A DNA stretch of 7,187 nucleotides from JASGDB01 sp049841315 (GCA_049841315.1 JASGDB010000075.1:1-7187); one strand, 5' to 3'; counted from the stretch's first letter, positions 1-6,891 are shown. Numbers and translations: made by a program. The notes: a model not told the origin generated them from the sequence alone.

Positions 1-1
1 A

Positions 2-32
2 CTTTTAGAATTTGGATTTTAACATAGGATGT
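2..32. repeat. Imperfect direct repeat, copy 1
   Basis: The segment around TTAGAATTTGG and TTTTAACATAGGATGT recurs at 170-199 with one single-base gap and about four substitutions. The two copies bracket the structured block at 35-144. The left copy lies at the window edge and the unit may extend further left. Confidence 0.6.
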
Positions 33-34
33 TT

Positions 35-90
35 AAATTTCATCAAAATTAATTTCCCTAACCCTAAAGGGTATAATTTTGATGAAATTT
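35..90. repeat. Perfect 17-bp inverted repeat with inner hairpin
   Basis: AAATTTCATCAAAATTA (35-51) is the exact reverse complement of 74-90. The 22-base loop itself contains ACCC-TAAA-GGGT (61-72). No T-tract suited to a simple terminator follows, although TTTTC starts inside the right arm. It may be a palindromic mobile-repeat remnant, a terminator of a gene to the left of the window, or part of the cca leader. Confidence 0.75.
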
Positions 91-122
91 TCAGATATTT
101 CTCCACCTTTAGGGACGGGAAA
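53..122. repeat. Second, overlapping inverted repeat
   Basis: TTTCCC (53-58) plus CCCTAAAGG (62-70) are complementary to CCTTTAGGG (106-114) plus GGGAAA (117-122): 15 pairs with a small internal bulge. The left half lies in the loop of the 35-90 stem, so the two helices are either alternatives or a pseudoknot. A third complementarity, AAATTTTCAG (85-94) with CTGAAAATTT (135-144), competes with the right arm of the first stem. The CCTTTAGGG core looks like intergenic repeats of flavobacteria, from memory. Confidence 0.6.
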
Positions 123-169
123 AAGAAAAATCCCTGAAAATTTTATTTCTTAATAATTTTTAAACAGGC

Positions 170-199
170 TCTTAGAATTTGGAAATTAACATAGAATGT
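170..199. repeat. Imperfect direct repeat, copy 2
   Basis: Second copy of the unit at 2-32, here with TTAGAATTGG and AATTAACATAGAATGT. It lies 82 bp upstream of the cca start codon, so it may fall in the promoter or leader region. No open reading frame or recognisable promoter spans it. Confidence 0.6.
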
Positions 200-281
200 G
201 ATAAATAATTTCCTCTAATTTGCTTTCTACCGGACTTTTTAAGATTTTTGCAAAAAAAATTCCGATTCGGACTTCCTGTTT

Positions 282-1706
282 ATGAATATCAACCTCAATC
301 AAAATAAAAATTTAAAACTTTTCAAAATCATTTCCGAAACGGCTTCGGAGAATAATCAGACGGTTTTTGCAGTCGGCGGATACGTTCGTGATTTGCTGAT
401 GAAGCGGAAAGCACCGACCGATATTGATTTCGTAACCGAACAAAACGGAATAGAACTCGCCCAAAAAATCGCCGAAAAAATCAATCCCAAACTGAAAGTT
501 TCCGTTTTCAAAACGTATGGAACGGCAATGTTCAAATTTGGCGATTTGGATTTGGAATTTGTGGGAGCGAGAAAGGAAAGTTACAGCGAAGATTCCCGGA
601 AACCCTCTGTGGAAACCGGAACTTTGGAAGACGACCAGAAACGCCGTGATTTCACGATTAATGCAATGGCAATTTCTCTGAACAAAGACAATTTCGGGGA
701 ACTGATAGACCCTTTCGGTGGGATTCAGGATTTGGAAAATAAAATTCTGCGGACGCCTTTGGAACCGCATCAAACCTATTCTGACGACCCTTTGCGAATG
801 ATGAGAGCCGTTCGTTTTGCTTCCACGCTGGATTTTGAAATCGAGGAAAATTCCTTGAAAGCCATAAAAGATGAAGCGGAACGCATAAAAATCGTTTCAA
901 TGGAGCGGATTATGGTGGAATTTAACAAAATAATGCTTTCGGAAAAGCCGTCAAAAGGTTTGAAATTATTAGAAGAAACCGGACTTTTGGACTACATTCT
1001 TCCCGAACTTACCGCTTTGAAAGGCATTGAAAATATCGAGGGACAATCTCACAAAGACAATTTTTACCACACTTTGGAAGTCGTGGACAATATTTCGGAG
1101 AATACGGATAAACTGTGGCTTCGCTGGTCTGCCTTGCTTCACGACATCGGAAAAGCACCGACGAAAAAATTTGTGGAAGGAACAGGCTGGACGTTTCACG
1201 GACACGAATTTTTAGGCTCGAAAATGATTAAAGGCATTTTCAAAAGACTGAAACTTCCTTTGGGAAATGAACAGAAATACGTGGAAAAACTCGTGAGAAT
1301 GCACGCAAGACCGATTGCTTTGGTTACGGACGATGCTTCGGATTCGGCATTGAGACGGCTTTTGTTTGATTCGGGAGAGGATTTGGAAGACCTTTTTACT
1401 TTGTGCAAATCCGATATTACCACGAAAAATTACTCCAAACAGGCACGTTTCAAAAAGAATTTTGAATACGTTCAGCAAAAAATAAAGGAAGTCGAGGAAA
1501 AAGACCAGATTCGGAATTTTCAGCCACCGGTTTCGGGTGAAGAAATTATGGAACTTTTCAACATAAAACCGGGCAGGGAAATCGGAATTTTAAAGGAAAA
1601 AGTGAAAGAAGCCATTCTGGAAGGCGAAATCGAAAACGATAAAAATCAGGCTTTGGATTTTGTGATTCGGGAAGCGGGGAAATTGGGATTGAAAGCTGTG
1701 AAATAA
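282..1706 (+). CDS. cca: CCA tRNA nucleotidyltransferase with HD domain (class II)
   Basis: Adds or repairs the 3'-terminal CCA of tRNAs in the cytoplasm, using CTP and ATP without a nucleic-acid template. Seen in the 474-residue protein: the class II signature GGYVRD (residues 32-37) followed by DID (47-49), whose two Asp are the metal ligands; LEFVGAR (91-97); RRDFTINAM (121-129); DPFGG (143-147); and DDPLRMMR (168-175), matching the motif in which an Asp and an Arg (here D169 and R172) choose the incoming base. An HD-type phosphohydrolase domain follows, with H263, LLHDIGK (285-291) and FHGHE (305-309). The length is normal for HD-containing bacterial members. The ATG at 282 is preferred because conserved sequence begins soon after and no early alternative start exists. 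No Shine-Dalgarno is visible, as usual in Bacteroidota. At least six of about 21 Arg codons are CGG, read by the tRNA at 1834-1905. A poly(A) polymerase of the same superfamily is the main alternative; the HD architecture favours a CCA-adding enzyme. Confidence 0.95.
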   Translation: MNINLNQNKNLKLFKIISETASENNQTVFAVGGYVRDLLMKRKAPTDIDFVTEQNGIELAQKIAEKINPKLKVSVFKTYGTAMFKFGDLDLEFVGARKESYSEDSRKPSVETGTLEDDQKRRDFTINAMAISLNKDNFGELIDPFGGIQDLENKILRTPLEPHQTYSDDPLRMMRAVRFASTLDFEIEENSLKAIKDEAERIKIVSMERIMVEFNKIMLSEKPSKGLKLLEETGLLDYILPELTALKGIENIEGQSHKDNFYHTLEVVDNISENTDKLWLRWSALLHDIGKAPTKKFVEGTGWTFHGHEFLGSKMIKGIFKRLKLPLGNEQKYVEKLVRMHARPIALVTDDASDSALRRLLFDSGEDLEDLFTLCKSDITTKNYSKQARFKKNFEYVQQKIKEVEEKDQIRNFQPPVSGEEIMELFNIKPGREIGILKEKVKEAILEGEIENDKNQALDFVIREAGKLGLKAVK

Positions 1707-1712
1707 AAATTT

Positions 1713-1730
1713 CTTCAAAATATTTTGAGG
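1713..1730 (+). terminator. Weak candidate terminator hairpin after cca
   Basis: Seven bases after the cca stop, CTTCAAAA pairs with TTTTGAGG (one T-G wobble) around a central TA; the core is a perfect 14-base palindrome (1715-1728). The following DNA is T-rich but interrupted (GAATTTTATTTTGC), so termination here would be inefficient or need Rho. It is the only hairpin found between the cca stop and the converging tRNA terminator. Confidence 0.3.
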
Positions 1731-1789
1731 GAATTTTATTTTGCTTATAACCACACTGCCTGTTTACAACTTTTGAAAATTTTTTACTT

Positions 1790-1832
1790 AAAAAACGCTT
1801 ACAACCCCTTGTAAATTGAGATTGCAAGCGTT
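1790..1832 (-). terminator. Intrinsic terminator after tRNA-Arg
   Basis: On the minus strand the arm AACGCTTGCAA (1832-1822) pairs with TTGTAAGCGTT (1804-1794), giving 11 bp with one G-U pair. The run of T's that closes the second arm continues to six in total (1795-1790). The loop contains an alternative smaller hairpin, TTACAA-GGGG-TTGTAA (1814-1799). Its position directly after the tRNA 3' end suggests it terminates the tRNA and any co-transcribed upstream genes. On the plus strand no T-tract follows, so it does not serve cca. Confidence 0.75.
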
Positions 1833-1833
1833 G

Positions 1834-1905
1834 TAGCCCCATCAGGAATCGAACCTGAACCTAAAGAACCGGAATCTTTAATTCTATCCATTAAACTATG
1901 GAGCC
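1834..1905 (-). tRNA. tRNA-Arg, anticodon CCG
   Basis: Read on the minus strand, the 72-nt molecule folds as a cloverleaf. The 7-bp acceptor is GGCTCCA with TGGGGCT (G1-U72 and U4-G69 wobbles); the D stem is GTTT/GAAT with GG in its loop; the anticodon stem AAAGA/TCTTT carries loop TTCCGGT; the T stem TCAGG/CCTGA carries loop TTCGATT. The anticodon is at 1872-1870 and reads CGG codons. G36-G37 is the usual TrmD m1G37 target. The discriminator is A, followed by CAA in the DNA, so CCA is not encoded and must be added. The gene starts 15 nt after the stop of the upstream barrel gene on the same strand and is followed within 1 nt by a terminator hairpin. Confidence 0.95.
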
Positions 1906-1920
1906 CAAGTGGAAAGTAAT

Positions 1921-3699
1921 TTAGAAAGTGATTTTCACTCCTCCTAAAATCTGCGCTCCCAATACTTTATATCCATTGAAAGTTTGATAATTGGAGTTCA
2001 GGAGGTTGTTTCCGAGTGCAAAAATACTGAAATTTTTGTGGATTTTATACTCTGCCGAAAGATTTATATCTGCATAACCACCCACTTTTTCATCTGTTTT
2101 CTCTTCCAGTAAATAGAAAGGCATTGTCGCTGATACACTGTAAGCATTTGTCGTTCTGTCGCTTACAAAGAATCCGTCGAAGCCGAGCAGGAGTTTTTTA
2201 TCGAGCATGGTATATTTTGCACCGATATTGGCTTTCAGAAGCGGACGGTTGTAAATATGCTCGTAATTATCCACATCGTATTTCGTAAAATTCAGTTCTC
2301 CGTCCAGCACGAGATTTTCGAGCGGAAAAAATTGAAGACTTCCTTTCACTTCGCTGATGCTTCCGTTATCATAAACGGCTGAAAAAGTGTTGGCAAAATC
2401 GTAACCGGGGCGGACGGAAGTGAACGGTAAAGTATCATCAAAAAGACCATTTCCTCTATAAAACATAATATTATCCGCTTTCCCGAATCCTGCGGAAAAA
2501 TCATATTTCAGATTCTGCTCGATATCACCCCTCAAACCGATGTAGAAACGGTATTTGGTTTCAGTAGGCTTCAGTATAAGGTCGGAAACCAGATAAGGAT
2601 TTTCCTGAAGCATTTCCCCGTATGAATTCAGCTTCAGACCGCCGTCCACACCTGCATAAAATTTGAATTCATCTGCCGCAGCAATCTGAAGTTCAGCACG
2701 AGGGAACCAGTACATTTTATTGGTTTTTTCCTCCTCTGTCATTGCAGAATTATTGTTTTTGGAACTGTTAAATGTGAAATCCGAGCCAATCATTAAATAA
2801 GATTCTCCTTTGAAAAAAGTTATTTTCGGAGCAATATTTCCGTTGAAAAAGCTCGATGAATTTTTATTTAAAATGTCAAAAGCCGTACTCTGCGTTTCAA
2901 TTCCCAATCCTAAATCTCCGTTCAGAACGATATCATCCGTAATATCCACGGCATGTTTGGAAAGATTGAGAACCGCAGAAGCCTTGTTTTCCGAAGCATC
3001 AAAAACATCAGAAAGGAAAGATGCTTTCACTCTCACATCATTCAGAATTTCGTTGGAATAAAAATCATAATATCCGTTGATCTTTATCTCATTGGTTTTC
3101 TGATTGATATCAATATCGGAATCCGGTGTAAAGGCGTAAATTCCGTAATAATTATAATCGTTCAGGGAATATTCCGCATTGATGTTGAATTTCCCCTGCT
3201 CTCCGTAGCTGTTCAGGAACACGCCGAGGTCTGCGGAAGTCTGTTTGGATTTCCAGTCGTAGAGTTTTTTCAGTCCGTTTGTGGAATTGAAATGCACATC
3301 CGCTCCCACTTCCATTTTGCTTTCCAGAACTGTGGAAATATTGGCATCCGCTAAAATCCTTCCAAAATTCCCCATTCCGAAACGTACATAATTATCCTGA
3401 TATGTATTATCGAATTTCGGAGAAATATCCGAGCCCTGAATCGTAGATGTTTTAAAATCCGAAACCGCAGGAACATCCGTAATATTGTACTTCAGATTCA
3501 GGGAATCCTGAACTTTTTTCTCTTTCGGAGGATAATTTTTTACGGTTGCCACCGATGTTTTTTTCTTCTCGATTTTCCTGATTTCAGGTTCGCGTTTTTT
3601 GTCTAAAATCAGTTTTTCTTCTTTTATCTGGGCTCCCATTTCGGAAATCCCAACTGTTCCCAAAAATGCCAAAACGGCGATATATTTTAGTTTGTTCAT
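1921..3699 (-). CDS. Plugless TonB-dependent-receptor-like outer-membrane beta-barrel protein
   Basis: Probable outer-membrane barrel of 592 residues. Residues 1-23 form a signal peptide (Lys-rich start, hydrophobic core IAVLAFLGTVG, likely cleavage MGA|Q). Residues 25-66 are a highly charged Lys/Glu-rich tail. From about residue 103 (NYVRFGMGNFGR) to the end the chain alternates aromatic and polar residues as in beta-strands. The C-terminus resembles TonB-dependent receptors, with ALGNNLLNSNYQ (576 back to about 560) and a final ILGGVKITF ending in Phe, a typical barrel-assembly signal. No plug domain, TonB box or carboxypeptidase-like N-terminal domain is visible, and about 490 barrel residues leave no room for a plug. 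It lacks Cys, so it is not a lipoprotein. The gene lies 173 bp downstream of the TPR gene on the same strand with no clear promoter between, so co-transcription is likely. An A-rich leader precedes the ATG. Function and ligand are unknown; annotation pipelines may call it a TonB-dependent receptor. Confidence 0.8.
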   Translation of the reverse strand: MNKLKYIAVLAFLGTVGISEMGAQIKEEKLILDKKREPEIRKIEKKKTSVATVKNYPPKEKKVQDSLNLKYNITDVPAVSDFKTSTIQGSDISPKFDNTYQDNYVRFGMGNFGRILADANISTVLESKMEVGADVHFNSTNGLKKLYDWKSKQTSADLGVFLNSYGEQGKFNINAEYSLNDYNYYGIYAFTPDSDIDINQKTNEIKINGYYDFYSNEILNDVRVKASFLSDVFDASENKASAVLNLSKHAVDITDDIVLNGDLGLGIETQSTAFDILNKNSSSFFNGNIAPKITFFKGESYLMIGSDFTFNSSKNNNSAMTEEEKTNKMYWFPRAELQIAAADEFKFYAGVDGGLKLNSYGEMLQENPYLVSDLILKPTETKYRFYIGLRGDIEQNLKYDFSAGFGKADNIMFYRGNGLFDDTLPFTSVRPGYDFANTFSAVYDNGSISEVKGSLQFFPLENLVLDGELNFTKYDVDNYEHIYNRPLLKANIGAKYTMLDKKLLLGFDGFFVSDRTTNAYSVSATMPFYLLEEKTDEKVGGYADINLSAEYKIHKNFSIFALGNNLLNSNYQTFNGYKVLGAQILGGVKITF

Positions 3700-3742
3700 G
3701 TAATTTTTATTTTCTTTATTCTATTACCAACATTTCGCTTTT

Positions 3743-3785
3743 CATCGGGCTGCACCCGATGCTGTTGATGTCGCCCTTTCAGGGC
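3743..3785. repeat. Double-hairpin dispersed repeat (REP-like) between the TPR and barrel genes
   Basis: Two compact hairpins stand side by side: CATCGGG (3743-3749) with CCCGATG (3755-3761), and GCCCT (3773-3777) with AGGGC (3781-3785), separated by CTGTTGATGTC. I recognise this combination as a common intergenic repeat of Bacteroidota genomes, but the copy number cannot be shown from one copy here. On the minus strand no T-tract follows either hairpin, so it is not an obvious terminator; it could stabilise or partly terminate the upstream message. Confidence 0.55.
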
Positions 3786-3812
3786 TCAACCCACTTGGCT
3801 CTTTTCACTTTT

Positions 3813-3862
3813 TGACTTCGTCGAAATAACATTCATCGACTAAAAGGAGATAATCTTCGATT
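3813..3862. repeat. Possible second dispersed-repeat remnant
   Basis: TGACTTCGTCGAAATAACAT and the following AAAGGAGATAATCTTCGA resemble the flavobacterial intergenic repeat built on 'cgtcgaaatgac ... aaggagaaatct' as I remember it. Small inverted arms GTCGA (3820-3824) and TCGAC (3836-3840) are present. With the adjacent double hairpin, it fills most of the 173-bp spacer between the two genes. There is no coding potential. Confidence 0.3.
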
Positions 3863-3872
3863 TCCTCGTCTC

Positions 3873-6833
3873 TTATTTTATCGCTTTTTTCACTTCCTTC
3901 GCTTCCGCCACAACATCCGGAAAATCACCGTAATTGGCAATAATCTGGTCGCAGGTATAGCTTGCCTGATAGTTGTCTTTCAGAGCGAGATAATTTTTCG
4001 CCATTATCACAAGTGCTTTTGCGCCCCAGTATTCTTCCGAAGCATAATTGTTCGCCAGCTTGAAAATGGTTTCGTTGGACGATTTGAATGCTTTTCCTTT
4101 ATTTTGGTAATACGCTTTCGCATACAGAGCTTCCGCGGCAACTTCCGTGTTGGAGGATTTTTCCAGAGCGGCGTATGCGGTTTGCGCATCCTTGTCTTTT
4201 CCGTTGTTCATCAGGCTTCGTGCTTTAATCACTTTTGCACTTTCCAGAACGGCGGCAGAGTTTTTCGTGTTGGCGATTACGGCATCAGCGTATTTTTCTG
4301 CCTGTGTGAAATTCTTTTCATCCGCATACATCTTCATCAGCTCTGTATTCGCAAAGTTTTTGATGTTCACGTTTCCTGATTCTGCAAGGCTTGTCAGGTA
4401 TTTTTTCGCTTCCGAAGTATTGTTCTGCGAAAGATAAATCTGTGCGATTCTCGTCTGCGCATCTTCCTGATAATCATTCTGAACATCGGCTACTTCACGC
4501 AGGACAGCCAGCGCTTTGGCAGTGCTGTTCGTCTGGTAATAGCTTTCTCCAAGTTCATACTGCGCCTGATACAGACCTTCTCCCGTAGGATTCTGAGAAA
4601 GATATTTCTCATAGTACGGAATGGCGGTTTTGTAATCTTTTTTGGCAAAAGCATTCTTGGCGGAAGTGAGGTTGATTTCATCAATTTCCGAAGCGTCGAT
4701 TTTCACACCGAGGCTTTTGGCAAAAGACTGATATCCTGCGACATCACCGTTTTTAAGATAAACCGGTCTTGCTGCCTGAACGATTTTGGAAGCATACGCC
4801 GTATTTTTATACTGATTTCCGAGAGATTTCAGTTCGGAAAGTGCTTTGGCTTCCTGATTCAGGTCGATGTAATTCTGCGCTCTGTAAATTTGGGCATTGG
4901 CAACCAAATCCTTATCGGAACCGGATTTTATCACTTTAGAAAAATACTCGTTGGAATTGGCATAATCTTCCTGTGCGGCATACGCAGTTCCGATTTCGTA
5001 CTGGGCATCGTCTGCATATTCCGAGTTCGGATATTTTAAAATCAGGTTTTTCAGGTTGGTGATTTTCGCTTCCGTATCTCCTTTGAAACCTAATGCCATT
5101 GCCTTTTGGAAAATCGTATAATCATCGGCATTTTCCGTTTTGTCGTAAATGGCAATCGCTTCATTCAGGTTGTTGTCTGCATAATACGTATCCGCAAGCC
5201 TGAGTTCCGCATCGGTTTTAAATTCAGGATTCGGATTTTTAAGATATTCTTTGAAATACTCTTTCGCTTTGTCGAATTTTTTGGACTTGAAATACGCATA
5301 TCCCAAATCGTAATTCAGCTGTTGTTTTTCAGGGAAATTTTCATTGAAAAGTTTTTCGTAACGCACGATTGCAGACGGATAATTTCCTTTCTGGTAATAG
5401 GTTTGCGCCAGCCAGTACAAAGCACGAGGCGTGAATTCCTTATTTTCATTAATTTCGAGGCTTCGGAGCAGATATTTCTCCGCACCGTCGTAATTTCCTT
5501 TGTTAAATTCTTCAGTTCCGAGTAAAAAAGAAACTTCCTGGTCGATTCTGTCGGTTTCCGTAGTGGAATTCGGGAGTTTGTCTATTGCTTCAAGCGTTTC
5601 CTTATAATTTCCGGAATACAGATAGGATTTCACCAGCAGCGACTTCATTTCCGCAGTTTTCGGACTTGACGGATATTTGCTGATATAATTTTGAATGACT
5701 TTCGGGGCGGCTTCAAAAGGATTCCCAATGTCGTAGCTCAGTTTTGCGTATTGGGCGTGTGCGAGCTGCTGCACATTTTTAGCATAATTCATCTGATATG
5801 CAGAGCGGAATGCGGAAAGTGCTTCCTGCTTTTTTCCGGTCTGAAGATAGGCGTTACCTAACTGATAATAAGCGTTCTGCGCCAAAGGGGAATCGGAATT
5901 AAGCAGGCGGTTGTAGTATAATACCGCTTCGTCATATCTGCCTAAACTTGACGCTACAAATCCCATTTCGTAAAGGTCGCTTTCTGACGGACTGCTCTGT
6001 TTTTCAATATAATTTTTCAGATGAGAATAGGCTTCACCGTACTCGCCGAGCATAAAATAGCTTTCCCCGATGATTTTATGAACTTCGGCTTTATAATCGG
6101 AAGAAATGTTGAAATTCAGAAGCTCTTTTCCTTCCGAAATCGCCTTTTCATAATCTTTGTCATTATAATAAAGCTGTACGTAATACGGGCGCACCAGCTG
6201 TGCATACCGTTCGTCATTCTTTATCGAATCGAAATATTTAAAAGCCTTATCACTCTTATTATACTGATAATACAAATGCCCGAGCATATACGCCACATCG
6301 CCTTTTCCCGATTCTTCAATATTGTTGTAGGCCTCTTCCAAGGCTTCGACTGCACCTTTGGAATCTCCCGTCATGAATTTGGCATAGCCTAATTTCAGGA
6401 TATACTGCGTATTTTCCTCTTTGGAAAGCTGATACTGATTGACATTCTGAAGCGTTTCCAAAGCCTTCTCAAAATCTTTTTGGGCAAGGTAATAATCTGC
6501 CAGCGGAAGATTTGCCTGTGCAAAATAAGCAGAGTTCGGATATTCTTTCATGAAAGCGGCAAGACCTTTTTCAGCATAATTTTTCTGAAGAATCACACCG
6601 ATAACGTTATCAAAAAACTGTGCGGCTTCTTTCCTCGATTCGGAAAGCGATTCGTTGTAAAAATACTGCTGTGCGTACTCGTACTGAGCCGCGTTGTACA
6701 CTTTGGTCTGGTAAAGATTTTCCGCAAGGCTGAATTGATATTGCTCCTTATCCCTGAAATACTGGGACTGCTGCGCTTCCGAAATTCCGAAAAATAAAAC
6801 GGCAGCAGATAAAACTATTTTTTTTGAATTCAT
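3873..6833 (-). CDS. Large secreted tetratricopeptide-repeat protein
   Basis: A 986-residue protein with a Sec signal peptide (residues 1-20, hydrophobic core IVLSAAVLFFG, likely cleavage SEA|QQ) and no lipobox Cys, so it is probably soluble in the periplasm or attached to the envelope through partners. The rest is an alpha-helical solenoid of roughly 20 TPR-like units. Clear ones begin near residues 110, 183, 217, 255, 288, 320, 436, 470, 507, 545, 612 and 758, with the pattern LG-x-AY...G-x-Y-x-x-A...Y. Units such as YPNSEYADDAQYEIGTAYAA (601-620) resemble the BamD/CpoB (YbgF) kind of TPR. Repeats beyond about residue 640 are less canonical. No enzymatic motif or transmembrane segment is seen after the signal. 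TPR arrays bind proteins or peptides, so a scaffold role with the barrel encoded next is inferred. The start ATG is fixed by the signal peptide; upstream is A-rich sequence without a Shine-Dalgarno, then a strong hairpin about 20 nt away. Confidence 0.88.
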   Translation of the reverse strand: MNSKKIVLSAAVLFFGISEAQQSQYFRDKEQYQFSLAENLYQTKVYNAAQYEYAQQYFYNESLSESRKEAAQFFDNVIGVILQKNYAEKGLAAFMKEYPNSAYFAQANLPLADYYLAQKDFEKALETLQNVNQYQLSKEENTQYILKLGYAKFMTGDSKGAVEALEEAYNNIEESGKGDVAYMLGHLYYQYNKSDKAFKYFDSIKNDERYAQLVRPYYVQLYYNDKDYEKAISEGKELLNFNISSDYKAEVHKIIGESYFMLGEYGEAYSHLKNYIEKQSSPSESDLYEMGFVASSLGRYDEAVLYYNRLLNSDSPLAQNAYYQLGNAYLQTGKKQEALSAFRSAYQMNYAKNVQQLAHAQYAKLSYDIGNPFEAAPKVIQNYISKYPSSPKTAEMKSLLVKSYLYSGNYKETLEAIDKLPNSTTETDRIDQEVSFLLGTEEFNKGNYDGAEKYLLRSLEINENKEFTPRALYWLAQTYYQKGNYPSAIVRYEKLFNENFPEKQQLNYDLGYAYFKSKKFDKAKEYFKEYLKNPNPEFKTDAELRLADTYYADNNLNEAIAIYDKTENADDYTIFQKAMALGFKGDTEAKITNLKNLILKYPNSEYADDAQYEIGTAYAAQEDYANSNEYFSKVIKSGSDKDLVANAQIYRAQNYIDLNQEAKALSELKSLGNQYKNTAYASKIVQAARPVYLKNGDVAGYQSFAKSLGVKIDASEIDEINLTSAKNAFAKKDYKTAIPYYEKYLSQNPTGEGLYQAQYELGESYYQTNSTAKALAVLREVADVQNDYQEDAQTRIAQIYLSQNNTSEAKKYLTSLAESGNVNIKNFANTELMKMYADEKNFTQAEKYADAVIANTKNSAAVLESAKVIKARSLMNNGKDKDAQTAYAALEKSSNTEVAAEALYAKAYYQNKGKAFKSSNETIFKLANNYASEEYWGAKALVIMAKNYLALKDNYQASYTCDQIIANYGDFPDVVAEAKEVKKAIK

Positions 6834-6853
6834 TGAATTTTAATTTTATCTTC

Positions 6854-6891
6854 AAACCTCATAGGTTTCAGAAACCTATGAGGTTTTTTTT
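6854..6891 (+). terminator. Strong palindrome with T-tract, terminator-shaped on the + strand
   Basis: AAACCTCATAGGTTTC (6854-6869) and GAAACCTATGAGGTTT (6871-6886) are perfect reverse complements separated by one base, and eight T's run from 6884 to 6891. This is a textbook intrinsic terminator in the plus direction, yet no plus-strand gene precedes it. In the minus direction it lies about 20 nt upstream of the TPR start codon, where it would be a leader hairpin without a useful T-tract. I recall similar CCTCATAGG palindromes as common intergenic elements in Chryseobacterium. Confidence 0.6.

Noticed and set aside
200..281. Promoter for cca
   Set aside because: TAATTTG near 215 is one base short of TAnnTTTG and no convincing partner element was found, so no promoter is claimed.
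312..900. Minus-strand reading frames antisense to cca (153 and 80 codons)
   Set aside because: They overlap a clearly conserved enzyme gene, their translations show no recognisable domain, and no start context supports them; they are frame shadows.
1558..1842. 94-codon minus-strand frame running from the tRNA region into the cca 3' end
   Set aside because: It begins inside the tRNA/terminator region and ends antisense to cca; no homology recognised.
2019..2026. Possible -7 element (TATTTTTG on the minus strand, matching TAnnTTTG) for the tRNA
   Set aside because: No TTTG -33 element lies at the expected spacing, and the bases are needed to encode the barrel C-terminus; one short match in AT-rich DNA is weak. 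Worth revisiting if a start site is mapped nearby.
2810..3354. Plus-strand frames of 83 and 133 codons antisense to the barrel gene
   Set aside because: Fully within the barrel coding sequence, no domain seen, and they overlap each other in different frames.
4007..4684. Short frames on both strands inside the 3' half of the TPR gene
   Set aside because: They overlap a gene with a continuous repeat architecture and show no independent features.
5106..5525. 139-codon plus-strand frame rich in Ile, Phe and Arg, antisense to the TPR gene
   Set aside because: The composition is that expected from the complement of Lys/Glu/Asn-rich TPR codons, and it lies wholly inside a convincing gene.
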